Shown: positions 8,456-18,573, counted from the stretch's first letter. The stretch is 64,000 nt of DNA from Flavobacterium psychrotolerans (GCF_003097635.1 NZ_QCZI01000001.1:124001-188000); one strand, 5' to 3'. The notes: generated from the letters alone by a model not told the origin. Translations and numbers: made by a program.

Positions 8456-11400
8456 ATGAAAAAATTATCACTCTTACTAGCCTTTTCAATAGCAGTAAAT
8501 TGTTTTTCGCAGGCCATAACAGTAAATACTAGTACGTATTCTGTCCCTCAATTAGTGAATACCGTATTGATTAATTCATTATGTGCTTCAGCAACAAATA
8601 TTACATCTAAAACAGGCACTAATTTTGGCTCATCAAATGGTATTGGGTATTTCCAGAATACTAATCCAAATTTTCCGATTAAAAACGGTGTAATTTTGAG
8701 TACCGGTAATGCACAAAATGCCGTTGGACCTAATTTTACAGCGTTGAATGACGGCGCTAATAATTGGCCTGGAGATTCCGCTTTAGAAAATACCATGACA
8801 CAAGCAGGAATTACGATGAATTCCATTAATGCAACCGTTTTAGAATTTGATTTTACACCTATTTCTCCTTCTTTTAGCTTTCAATTCCTTTTTGCTTCTG
8901 AAGAATATGGAAATTTCCAATGCCAGTTTTCTGATGCTTTTGCTTTCTTGCTAACCAACACCGCCACAGGCGTAACAACAAACTTAGCCATAGTTCCAAA
9001 TACTACTACACCAATATCTGTTACAACAATTAGAGATTATTTGTATAATTCTAAATGCCCTTCTGCAAATGCCCAATATTTTGGAAGTTACAATGGCGCT
9101 TCTGCTGCTGCTGGTTCTGCAACAAATTTTAATGGCCAAACCAAATTATTAAATGCATCTGCCACTTTAGTTCCTAATACGCCTTACCATATTAAACTGG
9201 TTATTGCCGATCGTACAGATTCTGGATCTGATTCTGCTATATTTATAGCTTCAGACACTTTCAACATTGGACAAAATGTTTTGGGCTTAGACCTAACTGT
9301 TGCTGACAATACGGCCATTTGTTTTGGCACTTCCCATATTTTATCCTCTGGTTTAAATCCTGCGGATTATACTTTAAGTTGGAAAAAAGATGGTGTTCCT
9401 AAAGGAAATGGTGCAAACCTAACCATTAGCCAACCCGGAAATTATTCGATTACCTATCAAAATAAAATAAATGGTTGCCCCCCGGAAACCGACTTCTTGA
9501 AGGTTGAGTATTTCCCAATGATTGTTACAAAAAACCCAATTAATTTATCAAAATGTGACATAGGATCTCCCACCTATTTATATGATTTGTCATTGAATAC
9601 ACCAATAGTAAAAACCGGTTTAGATCCACTAACAGTGATTAACTACTACGCTTCAATTCCCGATGCAAATGCTGGAATAAACGTTTTACCAACCAATTAT
9701 ACCAGCGCTCCGGGACAAACTGTTTATGTTAGAATTAACAATAGTGCGAATTCTTGTTTTACAGTAAAATCTTTCAAGTTATTGACTTCCCCTGCTCCAA
9801 TTGCCAATAAACCACCAGACATAACTCAATGCGCTATAAAAGCAGGGACAAATACGAGTCAAATTCAACCCTCTAAACAAAATCCATTCATTTTAAATGG
9901 TCAATCAGCAACTTCAAACATCATAACTTATTACACCTCAATATCCGATGCCAATACAAATACAAATCCATTAGGGAATGTTTATACCGGTATTGATGGT
10001 ACTATAATATATGCCAGAATTGAAAATTCAACTGATACAAGTTGCTTTAGTACAACTAGCTTCAAATTGATTGTAAATCCATTACCCGAAGTCGATAAAT
10101 TACTGGATGTGGAAGCCTGTGATAAATATTTGTTGATGCCGTTAGTTAATGGAAATTATTCTACAAAAGATATTGAAACAGGAAACGTATTTTTAGCCGG
10201 AGATGCTGTTCTTGAAACAACAACTATGCAAATAATTAACCAACCCGACGGTCCTTTGGGTTGTGCCGCCAAAAGCACGTTTAAAATCACTATAATTGAC
10301 GCTGAAAAATTAACCCCAAAAAGCAGCACACATTGTGAAAATTATACTTTACCCGCCTTAGAAGTTGGTAAATATTTTACTTTACCCGGAGGAAAAGGTA
10401 CTGAAATAAAAAAAGGCACCGTGATTACCACTACAACAACTATCAATTTTTATTACAAAGCTAAAGAAGAACCATTTTGTGAGATTGACGAACCTTTTAC
10501 AGTTACTATAATCCCAATTGAAAATGTAGGCATCCATCCTAACGTATTTGATTGCACTTCATATCGACTTCCTCCATTGACTGCAGGTAATTATTACACT
10601 CAGGATAACGGAGGTGGCTCAATGTTAGCCCCTGGAACCGTCATTACAACTTCGCAGACCGTTTATGTTTACAATACCAACGCTTCCGATCCTCTTAATA
10701 TTTGTGTTTCAAAAACTTCTTTTGAAATTTTTATAGGAATAAATACCCCCCCAGATATTTCACAGTGTGAAGGGTATCCTTTACCTGATTTACCTATTGG
10801 TAATTACTATACTTTGCCCTCAGGTGCCGGAACTTTAATTCCATTTGGAACCATAATAAATGATACACAAACCATATATATCTATGTCCCAAATGGAAAC
10901 GTACCCAATTGTACTGACACGATACACTTTGTAGTACAAATTGCACAACCACAAATTGATGTGCTAAATGATATTACTGCATGTGACAATTACACCTTGC
11001 CTTTGCTAGCAAAAGGAGCATACTACACGGAGACTAATGGTGCAGGAACATTGTTAAAGGCGGGAGACATAATTACATCAAGTCAAACCATATATATTTT
11101 CAAACGTTCTATTGATTGTAACAATGAATCCAGTTTTAAAGTCACTATTAACAAAAGTCCATTAATAGATTCCAGAGCTCTAGTTGAAAGTTGCAATAAT
11201 TATGTACTTACGCCTTTGACCGTTGGTGATTATTATACTGGTCCAGGAGGATCTGGCACAAAACTTTCTTCCGGAACTGTTATTAATACATCACAAAAGA
11301 TATATATTTATGCCGTTTCGAAAATCTCGGCAAATTGTACCAGTGAGAACAGTTTTGATATTATTTTATATTCTATTGAAGCCGATCAGCCCGCAGATGT

Positions 11401-13069
11401 TTCTGCTTGTGACAGTTATACATTACCTGCTTTAAAAGTCGGAAATTATTATGACCAACCCGGAGATTATTCATCAGGTGATGTCATACGCAGTGGTACA
11501 GCAGGTATAATGCATGCTGGGGATGTAATAACAACCACAAAAACGTTGTATATATATACCGAATCGGGAGAGAGAATCAATTGTACAGACGAAAACAGTT
11601 TTGTTATAACCATTAATAAATCACCTATAATAGGCGCAGTTTCCGATGTTAATGTTTGTAATTCATACACATTGCCCAAACTGGCATTAGGAGACTATTA
11701 CACCCAAACTGGTGGAGCTGGAACTCTGTTGAAGGAAGGAGATATCATTACATCAACCCAAACGCTTTATGTGTATGCCCAAACAGCAACAACTCCTAAT
11801 TGTACAGATGAAAAAAGTTTTAAAGTAACCATATTCAACGTAGATGAACTACCAGATATAACTATTTGCGAAGGTTACACATTACCCCAACTGAAAATTG
11901 GAAATTATTATACAGGGTCAAACGGAACGGGAACCATTTTAAATTCTGGAGAAGTGGTAAAAAGCTTCCAAACCATATACATTTATTCATTATCCCCATT
12001 TAGTCCAACATGTAATGATCAAAGTGATTTTGTTGTTACCATTGTAGACACTCCAATTGCCTTTCCAGTGCCAAGTAACTTGACAACTGTTTGTGATTAT
12101 GACGGTACCAATGACGGAATTACTATTTTTAATTTGACTCCACTTAGTTCAACTATTTTAGGAAGTCAGACTTCCGCTGAATTTACAATTCAATATTATG
12201 CCAAACAAGCCGATGCTATAGCGCAAATCAACCCAATTGTTTCAACCGACTTGAAAACAATTTTTGTACGAGTAAGCAACACATTAACTCCAAATTGTTT
12301 TGATATAAAAAGTATTGCCATAACTGTAAAAAAACTTCCCGTGCCAAATCCAAAAGGAGGAATCATTTGTTATGACAGTAAAACTAGCACATTATTAAAT
12401 CCATATATTATTCCCAGTGGTTTGAGTGCTGTTGACTATACCTTTAAATGGCTCAATGAAACCGGAGTTATAATGGGAACCAATGATACATATAATGCCA
12501 TTTTACCCGGAACATATACTTTAATTGCAACTGACAATCAATTAGGGTGTGTATCAGATCCTATTTCCGTTGAAGTATCCCCTTCTGAACCGGCCGTAAT
12601 TGGCTATTCATCATCCGATTATTTTTTAGAAAACCAAATGATAGTAGTAGAAGCTAATGGCGTTGGAGGATTTTATGAATACCAATTGGATTCCGGTGTT
12701 TTTCAAGACAGTCCCGTTTTTCAAAACGTTCCATCAGGAACTCATACAATAACCGTTAGAGATAAAAATGGCTGTGGGAATTCTGTAACAGAAGCTTTGA
12801 TTGTAAATTACCCTAAATTCTTTACCCCTAATGGCGATGGTTACAATGACACTTGGAACATTTATGACTTAAAGGAGGATATGGATGCTACCATATATAT
12901 ATTTGACCGTTACGGAAAATTGTTAAGTCAAATAAAACCATCCGGGCATGGTTGGGACGGAAGTTATAACAATCAAAACATGCCTTCCAGTGACTATTGG
13001 TTCACTATAAACTATTTGAAGTTTGGAGTTTTGAAAGAATTCAAATCGCATTTTTCAATGAAACGATAA
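8456..13069 (+). CDS. giant T9SS-secreted repeat protein, choice-of-anchor-L domain and type-B sorting domain
   Basis: A 1537-residue secreted protein. After a signal peptide (about residues 1-19) the first 280 residues match the choice-of-anchor L pattern (F-L-F-A-S-E-E-Y-G-N-F...D-A-F-A-F). The middle contains nine copies of a roughly 80-residue unit whose core is C-x-x-Y-x-L-P-x-L-x-x-G-x-Y-Y-T followed by a Gly-rich G-x-G-T and T-x-T-I-Y-I-Y, ending near C-x-x-E/D-x-S-F-x-V-T-I; the paired cysteines could form disulfides. The C-terminal 90 residues are the gliding-motility-associated (type-B) sorting domain: F-F-T-P-N-G-D-G-Y-N-D-T-W near residue 1453, then D-R-Y-G-K and G-W-D-G. Such proteins cross the outer membrane by the type IX system and act at the surface as adhesins or matrix proteins; the ligand is unknown. 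Confidence 0.88.
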   Translation: MKKLSLLLAFSIAVNCFSQAITVNTSTYSVPQLVNTVLINSLCASATNITSKTGTNFGSSNGIGYFQNTNPNFPIKNGVILSTGNAQNAVGPNFTALNDGANNWPGDSALENTMTQAGITMNSINATVLEFDFTPISPSFSFQFLFASEEYGNFQCQFSDAFAFLLTNTATGVTTNLAIVPNTTTPISVTTIRDYLYNSKCPSANAQYFGSYNGASAAAGSATNFNGQTKLLNASATLVPNTPYHIKLVIADRTDSGSDSAIFIASDTFNIGQNVLGLDLTVADNTAICFGTSHILSSGLNPADYTLSWKKDGVPKGNGANLTISQPGNYSITYQNKINGCPPETDFLKVEYFPMIVTKNPINLSKCDIGSPTYLYDLSLNTPIVKTGLDPLTVINYYASIPDANAGINVLPTNYTSAPGQTVYVRINNSANSCFTVKSFKLLTSPAPIANKPPDITQCAIKAGTNTSQIQPSKQNPFILNGQSATSNIITYYTSISDANTNTNPLGNVYTGIDGTIIYARIENSTDTSCFSTTSFKLIVNPLPEVDKLLDVEACDKYLLMPLVNGNYSTKDIETGNVFLAGDAVLETTTMQIINQPDGPLGCAAKSTFKITIIDAEKLTPKSSTHCENYTLPALEVGKYFTLPGGKGTEIKKGTVITTTTTINFYYKAKEEPFCEIDEPFTVTIIPIENVGIHPNVFDCTSYRLPPLTAGNYYTQDNGGGSMLAPGTVITTSQTVYVYNTNASDPLNICVSKTSFEIFIGINTPPDISQCEGYPLPDLPIGNYYTLPSGAGTLIPFGTIINDTQTIYIYVPNGNVPNCTDTIHFVVQIAQPQIDVLNDITACDNYTLPLLAKGAYYTETNGAGTLLKAGDIITSSQTIYIFKRSIDCNNESSFKVTINKSPLIDSRALVESCNNYVLTPLTVGDYYTGPGGSGTKLSSGTVINTSQKIYIYAVSKISANCTSENSFDIILYSIEADQPADVSACDSYTLPALKVGNYYDQPGDYSSGDVIRSGTAGIMHAGDVITTTKTLYIYTESGERINCTDENSFVITINKSPIIGAVSDVNVCNSYTLPKLALGDYYTQTGGAGTLLKEGDIITSTQTLYVYAQTATTPNCTDEKSFKVTIFNVDELPDITICEGYTLPQLKIGNYYTGSNGTGTILNSGEVVKSFQTIYIYSLSPFSPTCNDQSDFVVTIVDTPIAFPVPSNLTTVCDYDGTNDGITIFNLTPLSSTILGSQTSAEFTIQYYAKQADAIAQINPIVSTDLKTIFVRVSNTLTPNCFDIKSIAITVKKLPVPNPKGGIICYDSKTSTLLNPYIIPSGLSAVDYTFKWLNETGVIMGTNDTYNAILPGTYTLIATDNQLGCVSDPISVEVSPSEPAVIGYSSSDYFLENQMIVVEANGVGGFYEYQLDSGVFQDSPVFQNVPSGTHTITVRDKNGCGNSVTEALIVNYPKFFTPNGDGYNDTWNIYDLKEDMDATIYIFDRYGKLLSQIKPSGHGWDGSYNNQNMPSSDYWFTINYLKFGVLKEFKSHFSMKR

Positions 13070-13126
13070 TGATGATTTACATGAATTTTAATAAAAAACA
13101 AACTTGCCTCAATCAATTTTAAAATT

Positions 13127-13160
13127 TTGGGTTAATTAAAAAAGACAAATACTAATTTTG
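13127..13160 (+). promoter_or_regulatory. Bacteroidota-type promoter for the 13205 gene
   Basis: TTG at 13127-13129 and TAATTTTG at 13153-13160 are separated by 23 bases, at the long end of the known range for the TTG / TAnnTTTG promoter. It lies 45 bases before the start codon. Confidence 0.5.
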
Positions 13161-13204
13161 CAATGTCAGATTTCCAAAAAAATTAATAACACTATCACAT
13201 CAAA

Positions 13205-13606
13205 ATGCCAAACAATAGTATCTATTCCACATTTTTCAGCCGAGTTAAAGCCAGTATTGAAGATGGCACTTTCGCCAAATTAACTTTAGCGAAAACTATC
13301 GGCAACCCTGATTTGAAGAATATTTATGTACGTACTGCAATGCTCGAAGAAGAACTTGGCCTAGCAATAACCTTCCGTTTTCAGACTGAAGAAGTGGTGG
13401 AAAGCTATAGTATTGATGAAGCAATCAGAATATTAATCCCTTATATCAATAATCCATTTTTTTCTGTTTTACTGTTTACGACCGATGCTGATGTCACGTT
13501 GAAACTCAATAAAAAAAGAGTCGCCAGCATTGTGGAGCAATCCCCAACTTTCAAAAATGCAGATTCTCTATTGATCGAACTCGCCAAAAAATTAGAACAA
13601 AATTAA
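13205..13606 (+). CDS. conserved hypothetical protein, possibly a stand-alone methyltransferase N-terminal domain
   Basis: A 133-residue soluble protein with no signal peptide or membrane segment. It contains L-T-L-A-K-T-I-G, a segment with R-F-Q-T-E-E-V-V, and L-L-F-T-T-D-A-D-V-T-L-K-L-N-K-K-R. I recall this arrangement, from memory only, as the N-terminal domain in front of some Bacteroidota SAM-dependent methyltransferases; here no methyltransferase domain follows, so it would be a stand-alone or truncated version. It has its own promoter and converges on the oxidase gene. No function is assigned. Confidence 0.55.
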   Translation: MPNNSIYSTFFSRVKASIEDGTFAKLTLAKTIGNPDLKNIYVRTAMLEEELGLAITFRFQTEEVVESYSIDEAIRILIPYINNPFFSVLLFTTDADVTLKLNKKRVASIVEQSPTFKNADSLLIELAKKLEQN

Positions 13607-13646
13607 GTTCAAATCCAACGTTTAAAAAGCAATTCCTAAATGAATC

Positions 13647-15056
13647 CTATTTATTGTCAGGGAAAATTTTCCCTGGATTTAAAATTCCGTTAGGATCAAA
13701 AATAGTCTTTATCCCTTTCATGAGTTGCAAATGGGTTTCGCTAAAGGCAATATCCATAAAGTTTTTTTGAACGTAGCCAATGCCGTGTTCTCCGGACAAA
13801 GTTCCTTTTAAGGCAACAGTCAATTCAAAAATTTCCCGAATTCCTTTTGGCACTTCGGTTTTCCAATTTTCATCAGACATGGTATCTTTTATGATGTTTA
13901 CATGCAAATTACCATCACCAGCATGACCGTAGCAAATAGATTTAAAACCGTATTTATTTCCTATTCCTTTTATTCCATTAAGCAATATTGGTAGCTCAAA
14001 CCGAGGAACAACAGTATCTTCTTCCTTGTAAATTGAATTTGCTTTTACGGCTTCGGCAACACTGCGACGCATTTTCCAAAGTGCATTTTTCTGGTCTTCA
14101 GTATCGGCAAACAGAACTTCATCTATTTGAAATTGTTCGACAACAGCCATTATTTTTTCAGCTTCCGCAAAAAGGATTTCTGGGTAATTGCCATCTACTT
14201 CGATCAATAAATGAGCTTGAATTTCGTCTTTGACAGTTACATTGAGATTTGGAACAAATTTTAATGTCCAATCTATGGCATCGCGCTCCATAAATTCTAA
14301 AGCACTCGGAACAATTCCTGCTCTAAAAATAGCTGAAACGGCTTCGCATGCTTCGTTAGCATTGTAAAACGGAACGAGCATCAAGACATTATGTGTGTTT
14401 TGAGGCAACAATTTCATTACAATTTTTGTGATGATTCCAAGCGTACCTTCACTACCCACCATTAATTGGGTTAAATTGTATCCTGTAGAATTTTTTAAGG
14501 TATTTGCTCCTGTCCAAATAATTTCTCCATTGGCTAAAACTACTTCTAGGTTTAAAACATAGTCTTTAGTAACTCCGTATTTTACGGCTCTTGCTCCACC
14601 CGAATTTTCGGCAACGTTCCCTCCTATCCAACAACTGCCTTGACTGCTTGGATCTGGTGGGTAGAACAGCTTTTTCTCGGCAACGGCTTCCCTTAAAACT
14701 TGGGTGATAACAGCGGGTTCTACAATAACTTGAAGGTTTTTCTCATCAATATTCAAAATTTTATTGAAACGTTCCATAGAAAGTCCAATTCCTTGGTGAA
14801 TACTTAATGCGCCTCCACTCAAACCCGTTCTGGCTCCTATTGCCGTTACTGGGATTTTATGCTCATTAGCCACTTTTAGTATTGCAGAAATTTCTTCTGG
14901 CGTTCCTGGTTTTATCACTACCGATGGGGGAAAAACATAATCTTCGGTTTCGTCATGGCCGTAATGATTTCTAGTTTCTTCGTCGGTAAAAAGGTAAGCG
15001 CTACCAACAATTCTATCGAGTTGTTGCAATATTTCGGCTGTAATTGGAGTGTTCAT
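13647..15056 (-). CDS. FAD-linked oxidase, GlcD-like (glycolate/D-lactate dehydrogenase family)
   Basis: A 469-residue flavoprotein. The N-terminal half is a FAD-binding-4 (PCMH) domain (P-V-T-A-I-G-A-R-T-G-L-S-G-G-A near residue 75; P-D-P-S-S-Q-G-S...G-G-N-V-A-E-N-S-G-G near 140). The C-terminal half is the FAD-linked oxidase cap, with H-A-G-D-G-N-L-H-V-N near residue 390 and G-E-H-G-I-G-Y near 430; the histidines are the usual metal and substrate ligands. These enzymes oxidise 2-hydroxyacids such as D-lactate or glycolate and pass electrons to quinone or a cytochrome. No GlcE/GlcF subunits accompany it, so a single-subunit D-lactate-type dehydrogenase is more likely. The exact substrate is not determinable. 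Confidence 0.85.
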   Translation of the reverse strand: MNTPITAEILQQLDRIVGSAYLFTDEETRNHYGHDETEDYVFPPSVVIKPGTPEEISAILKVANEHKIPVTAIGARTGLSGGALSIHQGIGLSMERFNKILNIDEKNLQVIVEPAVITQVLREAVAEKKLFYPPDPSSQGSCWIGGNVAENSGGARAVKYGVTKDYVLNLEVVLANGEIIWTGANTLKNSTGYNLTQLMVGSEGTLGIITKIVMKLLPQNTHNVLMLVPFYNANEACEAVSAIFRAGIVPSALEFMERDAIDWTLKFVPNLNVTVKDEIQAHLLIEVDGNYPEILFAEAEKIMAVVEQFQIDEVLFADTEDQKNALWKMRRSVAEAVKANSIYKEEDTVVPRFELPILLNGIKGIGNKYGFKSICYGHAGDGNLHVNIIKDTMSDENWKTEVPKGIREIFELTVALKGTLSGEHGIGYVQKNFMDIAFSETHLQLMKGIKTIFDPNGILNPGKIFPDNK

Positions 15057-15119
15057 GAAAGTTGCATTTGTGGCGTGAAAGTAGTTGTTTTTTTAAATAT
15101 TTACAAATGCAAAAGGCAT

Positions 15120-15196
15120 TTCTTATTTAGCCCTGATAGAGGTGATATCCCTCGCTTCTTTGCGAGGATAAAGCCGAAAGCAGGAAAATGATTTCT
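15120..15196 (+). repeat. dispersed stem-loop element, copy 1
   Basis: Begins TTAGCCCTGATAGAGGTGAT and ends AGCAGGAAAATGA, with a central hairpin of CTCGC...GCGAG. The same frame is found at 23864-23943 (inverted) and 59187-59276, with different central hairpins. It lies downstream of the minus-strand MFS gene and could terminate transcription. Confidence 0.65.
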
Positions 15197-15229
15197 AAAA
15201 AGGCCCGAGTATTTCGCTCCTGATTTCGA

Positions 15230-16429
15230 TTATTTTTTCTTTAAATTGGGCAAAAAGAAGGCAATAATTCCTATTAAGGGCAAATAAGCACAGAGATAAT
15301 AAACATAAATGATACTGGTGTGATCGGCCAGATTTCCTAATAAAGCAGAGCCTAAACCGCCCATCCCGAAAGCGAATCCGTAGAAAAGTCCAGAAACCAT
15401 TCCGAGTTTTTTAGGTAATAATTCTTGTGCATAAACCAAGATGGCTGGAAATGCTGAAGAAATGATGATTCCGATGAGGACAGATAGGAATCCTGTCCAA
15501 AATAAATCGACAAATGGCAATAGCAAAGTGAATGGAGCAACGCCTAAAACAGAGAACCAAATAACATATTTCCGTCCGAATTTATCACCAATAGGTCCTC
15601 CAATTAAAGTTCCGATAGCGCAAGAAGCTAAGAATAATACTAAATGAAACTGAGCATCCTGAACCGATAAATGAAATTTTTCGATGAGATAAAAGGTAAA
15701 ATAACTCGACATGCTAGCCATGTAAAAGAATTTGGAAAATATCAATACTAATAAGATTCCAACCGAAACATTGATTTTTATTTGGGATAAATTAGGCAAA
15801 TCAATCACTGCTTTTTTAGAAGTACGAAGACTCAAGTGATTTTGATACCAAAATGCAATTCGGCTCAGGACTATTAACCCGACAAATGCTACTATGGCAA
15901 ACCAAATGATATAGTGTTGCGAGTTGGGCACTACGATTAATGCTACTAATAATGGGCCAATGGCCGTTCCTGCATTTCCACCCAATTGAAAAATAGATTG
16001 CGCCAAACCTCTTTTTCCGCCGGAAGCCAAGAATGAAATTCGGGACGCTTCAGGATGAAAAATGGAAGAACCAATTCCTACAAGGATTACCGAAAATACT
16101 ATTGTGTAAAAACTTGAAGCATACGATAAAAAAACGATACCTGCCAAGGTAAAACACATGCCGAAAATTTGAGAGAAAGGTTTGGGTCTTGTATCTGTAT
16201 ACAATCCTACGAGGGGTTGCAAGATGGAAGCTGCCAATTGATAGGAAAGCGTTATTAATCCTATTTGGGTGAAATTCAAATGAAAATTTTCTTTTAGAAT
16301 GGGATAGGATGCGGGAATTACTGCCTGCAATAAATCGTTAATTAAATGGGCAAAAGCAATAGAAAACAGAATAGGGAAAACTGTTTTTGAGGCTAAATTT
16401 CCCGCTGAAGTAGTATCTGAAGTGCTCAT
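15230..16429 (-). CDS. MFS transporter, fosmidomycin-resistance (Fsr)-like
   Basis: A 399-residue integral membrane protein with about twelve hydrophobic helices. The pattern resembles the Fsr subgroup: A-H-L-I-N-D-L-L-Q-A in helix 1, Y-P-I-L-K-E-N-F, S-S-I-F-H-P-E-A-S-R in the helix 4-5 region and F-Q-L-G-G-N-A-G-T-A-I-G-P-L further on. Fsr-type proteins are proton-driven exporters of fosmidomycin and probably other anionic compounds; the true substrate in Bacteroidota is unknown. Its start is separated by only 3 bases from the stop of the upstream AEC transporter gene, so the two are one transcription unit. Confidence 0.85.
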   Translation of the reverse strand: MSTSDTTSAGNLASKTVFPILFSIAFAHLINDLLQAVIPASYPILKENFHLNFTQIGLITLSYQLAASILQPLVGLYTDTRPKPFSQIFGMCFTLAGIVFLSYASSFYTIVFSVILVGIGSSIFHPEASRISFLASGGKRGLAQSIFQLGGNAGTAIGPLLVALIVVPNSQHYIIWFAIVAFVGLIVLSRIAFWYQNHLSLRTSKKAVIDLPNLSQIKINVSVGILLVLIFSKFFYMASMSSYFTFYLIEKFHLSVQDAQFHLVLFLASCAIGTLIGGPIGDKFGRKYVIWFSVLGVAPFTLLLPFVDLFWTGFLSVLIGIIISSAFPAILVYAQELLPKKLGMVSGLFYGFAFGMGGLGSALLGNLADHTSIIYVYYLCAYLPLIGIIAFFLPNLKKK

Positions 16430-16432
16430 AGT

Positions 16433-17344
16433 CTAAAAAGTAGTTAAAATCCAATACCAAAATCCCAATGTAATAAATGATAAAGGAATCCCTATCCCAA
16501 TCATCATACTACTTAATTTGGGCTTCAGTCCATAATTTGAAGCCAAGATAGCCCCTGCAATCATGGATGGCATTGCAGATTCCATAACCGAAACATCAAT
16601 AGCCAAGCCTTTACCGTGAAGCAGCACTTTATATAAAAGATAAAAAATGGCAGGAGTAATTATTAACTTGAAAAACAAACCCAATCCCAAAAATCCCCAG
16701 TGCTTGCTTTTTCTGTCAATACTTAATTGTAATCCTACTGAAACCAATGCAATTGGCGTGATGGTATTCCCTAATTTTTGAAACACAGATTGCAATTCCG
16801 TTGAAAAATCCATTTGAATCGCATTCATGATACAGGCAAGTACGAAAGCAATAAAAGGCGGAAAAAGTAGAATTTTAGAGAATATATAACCAAAATCCGG
16901 TTTCCCTCTTGAAAAAAAAGAGGCCGTAATAATTCCAAAAGTGGACAATACAACAAATGATCCCGGTTGGTCAACAATAATTGCGGTCCTCAAACCCTCT
17001 TCTCCATATAAGGCTTGAATGATTGGAAATCCAACAAAGGAAGTGTTTCCTAATCCGGCAGTGAGTATCAGACAACCTATAAGTTTATTAGACCAACCGA
17101 ACCTTTTTCCGATGAAATAGAAAAAAATAAACGACAGAAAAAATCCCAACCATGCCACTCCTAAAGGAAACAATAAACTGCTGTTAATTGCTATTTTGGG
17201 AATATAAAACAGGGCTAAAGCGGGCAAGGCCACATAGATAATGAATTGATTCAGGGCTATGTATCCGTTTTTGGGAAAAGCACTAACGTATTTCAATCCA
17301 AACCCAATAAGCAAACAAAGGAGTAATAAAACAATATTGTCCAT
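16433..17344 (-). CDS. AEC-family transporter (auxin efflux carrier-like)
   Basis: A 303-residue membrane protein with about ten hydrophobic segments in two sets of five. The N-terminal set contains L-G-N-T-S-F-V-G-F-P-I-I-Q-A-L-Y-G and the C-terminal set E-S-A-M-P-S-M-I-A-G-A; these two conserved turns are typical of the AEC/malate-permease family. Bacterial members export or exchange dicarboxylates such as malate; the substrate here cannot be named. It is the first gene of a two-gene unit with the MFS transporter, and a near-consensus -7 element (TTCCTTTG) lies about 20 bases upstream. Confidence 0.85.
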   Translation of the reverse strand: MDNIVLLLLCLLIGFGLKYVSAFPKNGYIALNQFIIYVALPALALFYIPKIAINSSLLFPLGVAWLGFFLSFIFFYFIGKRFGWSNKLIGCLILTAGLGNTSFVGFPIIQALYGEEGLRTAIIVDQPGSFVVLSTFGIITASFFSRGKPDFGYIFSKILLFPPFIAFVLACIMNAIQMDFSTELQSVFQKLGNTITPIALVSVGLQLSIDRKSKHWGFLGLGLFFKLIITPAIFYLLYKVLLHGKGLAIDVSVMESAMPSMIAGAILASNYGLKPKLSSMMIGIGIPLSFITLGFWYWILTTF

Positions 17345-17484
17345 TTATTTTTATTGATTTTGTGCAAAGGAACGTCAAAAAAATGAATCCACAGGTTAAG
17401 GAACAAGAAAGCTAAAATTAAAATTTATAAGAAGTCCTTTAAGCGGAACTACTATTTTTAGTAATTTTACAAAAATGAAATTCC

Positions 17485-18573
17485 TTGGATTCAAAAAACA
17501 AAATCGCCTCGACACTTCACGAAAAAGCAGGAATTTCTCCACCAGAAATTCTTAGTACAAACGTTGTGGCTCAAATTCAGCAATTTAGAAAAAAGCAACC
17601 CACTTCAAAAGAATTGGTGGAGGGGATTTTAGACAAAAATATTACTGCATTAAGTCGTGCGATTACTTTGGTAGAAAGTACGAATACTAACCATTTAGAA
17701 AAAGCAAACGAAGTTATTAATGCTTGTTTGCCTCATGCCAACAAATCAGTCCGAATAGGAATCACAGGAGTTCCTGGAGTTGGAAAAAGTACTTTTATTG
17801 AGGCCTTTGGAAAATACTTGACTGGTCTAGGAAAAAAAGTAGCCGTATTGGCTGTCGATCCGAGTAGTACCATTAGTCACGGAAGCATTTTGGGAGACAA
17901 AACCCGAATGGAAGAATTGGTAAAAGACAAAAATGCCTATATCCGCCCATCCGCTTCGGGAGAAACGTTAGGTGGAGTGGCCCGAAAAACTCGGGAAACC
18001 ATTACGCTTTGTGAAGCCGCAGGGTTTGACACCATAATTATAGAAACCGTTGGCGTTGGTCAGAGCGAAACGGCTGTACACAGTATGGTCGATTTCTTTT
18101 TGTTACTAAAAATTTCGGGTGCTGGCGATGAGTTGCAAGGCATAAAACGGGGCATTATGGAAATGGCGGATGCTATTGTAATTAACAAAGCCGATGGCGA
18201 TAATATTAGAAAAGCCAATTTAGCCAAAACCGAATTTAACCGGGCATTGCATTTATTTCCCGCTAAAAAATCGGGTTGGATCCCTACAACTGCTACCTGT
18301 AGCGCTATTACCCACGACGGAATTCCTGAAGTTTGGGAAACGATTTCTAAATTTCTGGAACAGACAAAAGGGAATCTGTATTTCTTTGAAAAACGCAAGG
18401 AGCAAAACCAGTACTGGATGTTGGAAACCATCAACGAACAACTAAAACTGCATTTTTTCAATCATCCGGAAATCCAGAAATTATTGGACGAAAACAAAAA
18501 AGCAGTGCAAAATGATGAAATTTCACCTTTTGCAGCTGCTCAAATTTTGTTGAAAACCTATTTTAAAAAATAA
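17485..18573 (+). CDS. meaB: methylmalonyl-CoA mutase-associated GTPase MeaB
   Basis: A 362-residue G3E-family P-loop GTPase. Walker A is G-V-P-G-V-G-K-S-T near residue 95, then the D-P-S-S base-sensing and Mg2+ region (A-V-D-P-S-S), the E-T-V-G-V-G-Q-S-E switch near 185 and N-K-A-D (guanine specificity) near 233. MeaB loads and protects the adenosylcobalamin-dependent methylmalonyl-CoA mutase. The only in-frame start near the conserved N-terminus is TTG (17485); an ATG ten bases upstream is in another frame and an in-frame stop lies at 17476-17478. A diverged copy of its last 73 bases recurs at 19426-19498. The mutase genes are not in this window. Confidence 0.93.
   Translation: MDSKNKIASTLHEKAGISPPEILSTNVVAQIQQFRKKQPTSKELVEGILDKNITALSRAITLVESTNTNHLEKANEVINACLPHANKSVRIGITGVPGVGKSTFIEAFGKYLTGLGKKVAVLAVDPSSTISHGSILGDKTRMEELVKDKNAYIRPSASGETLGGVARKTRETITLCEAAGFDTIIIETVGVGQSETAVHSMVDFFLLLKISGAGDELQGIKRGIMEMADAIVINKADGDNIRKANLAKTEFNRALHLFPAKKSGWIPTTATCSAITHDGIPEVWETISKFLEQTKGNLYFFEKRKEQNQYWMLETINEQLKLHFFNHPEIQKLLDENKKAVQNDEISPFAAAQILLKTYFKK
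18493..18565 (+). repeat. direct repeat (meaB 3' end), copy A
   Basis: 73 bases inside the meaB coding end that recur at 19426-19498 with five differences, all G/C to A/T in copy B, four of them synonymous in the meaB frame. Confidence 0.9.
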
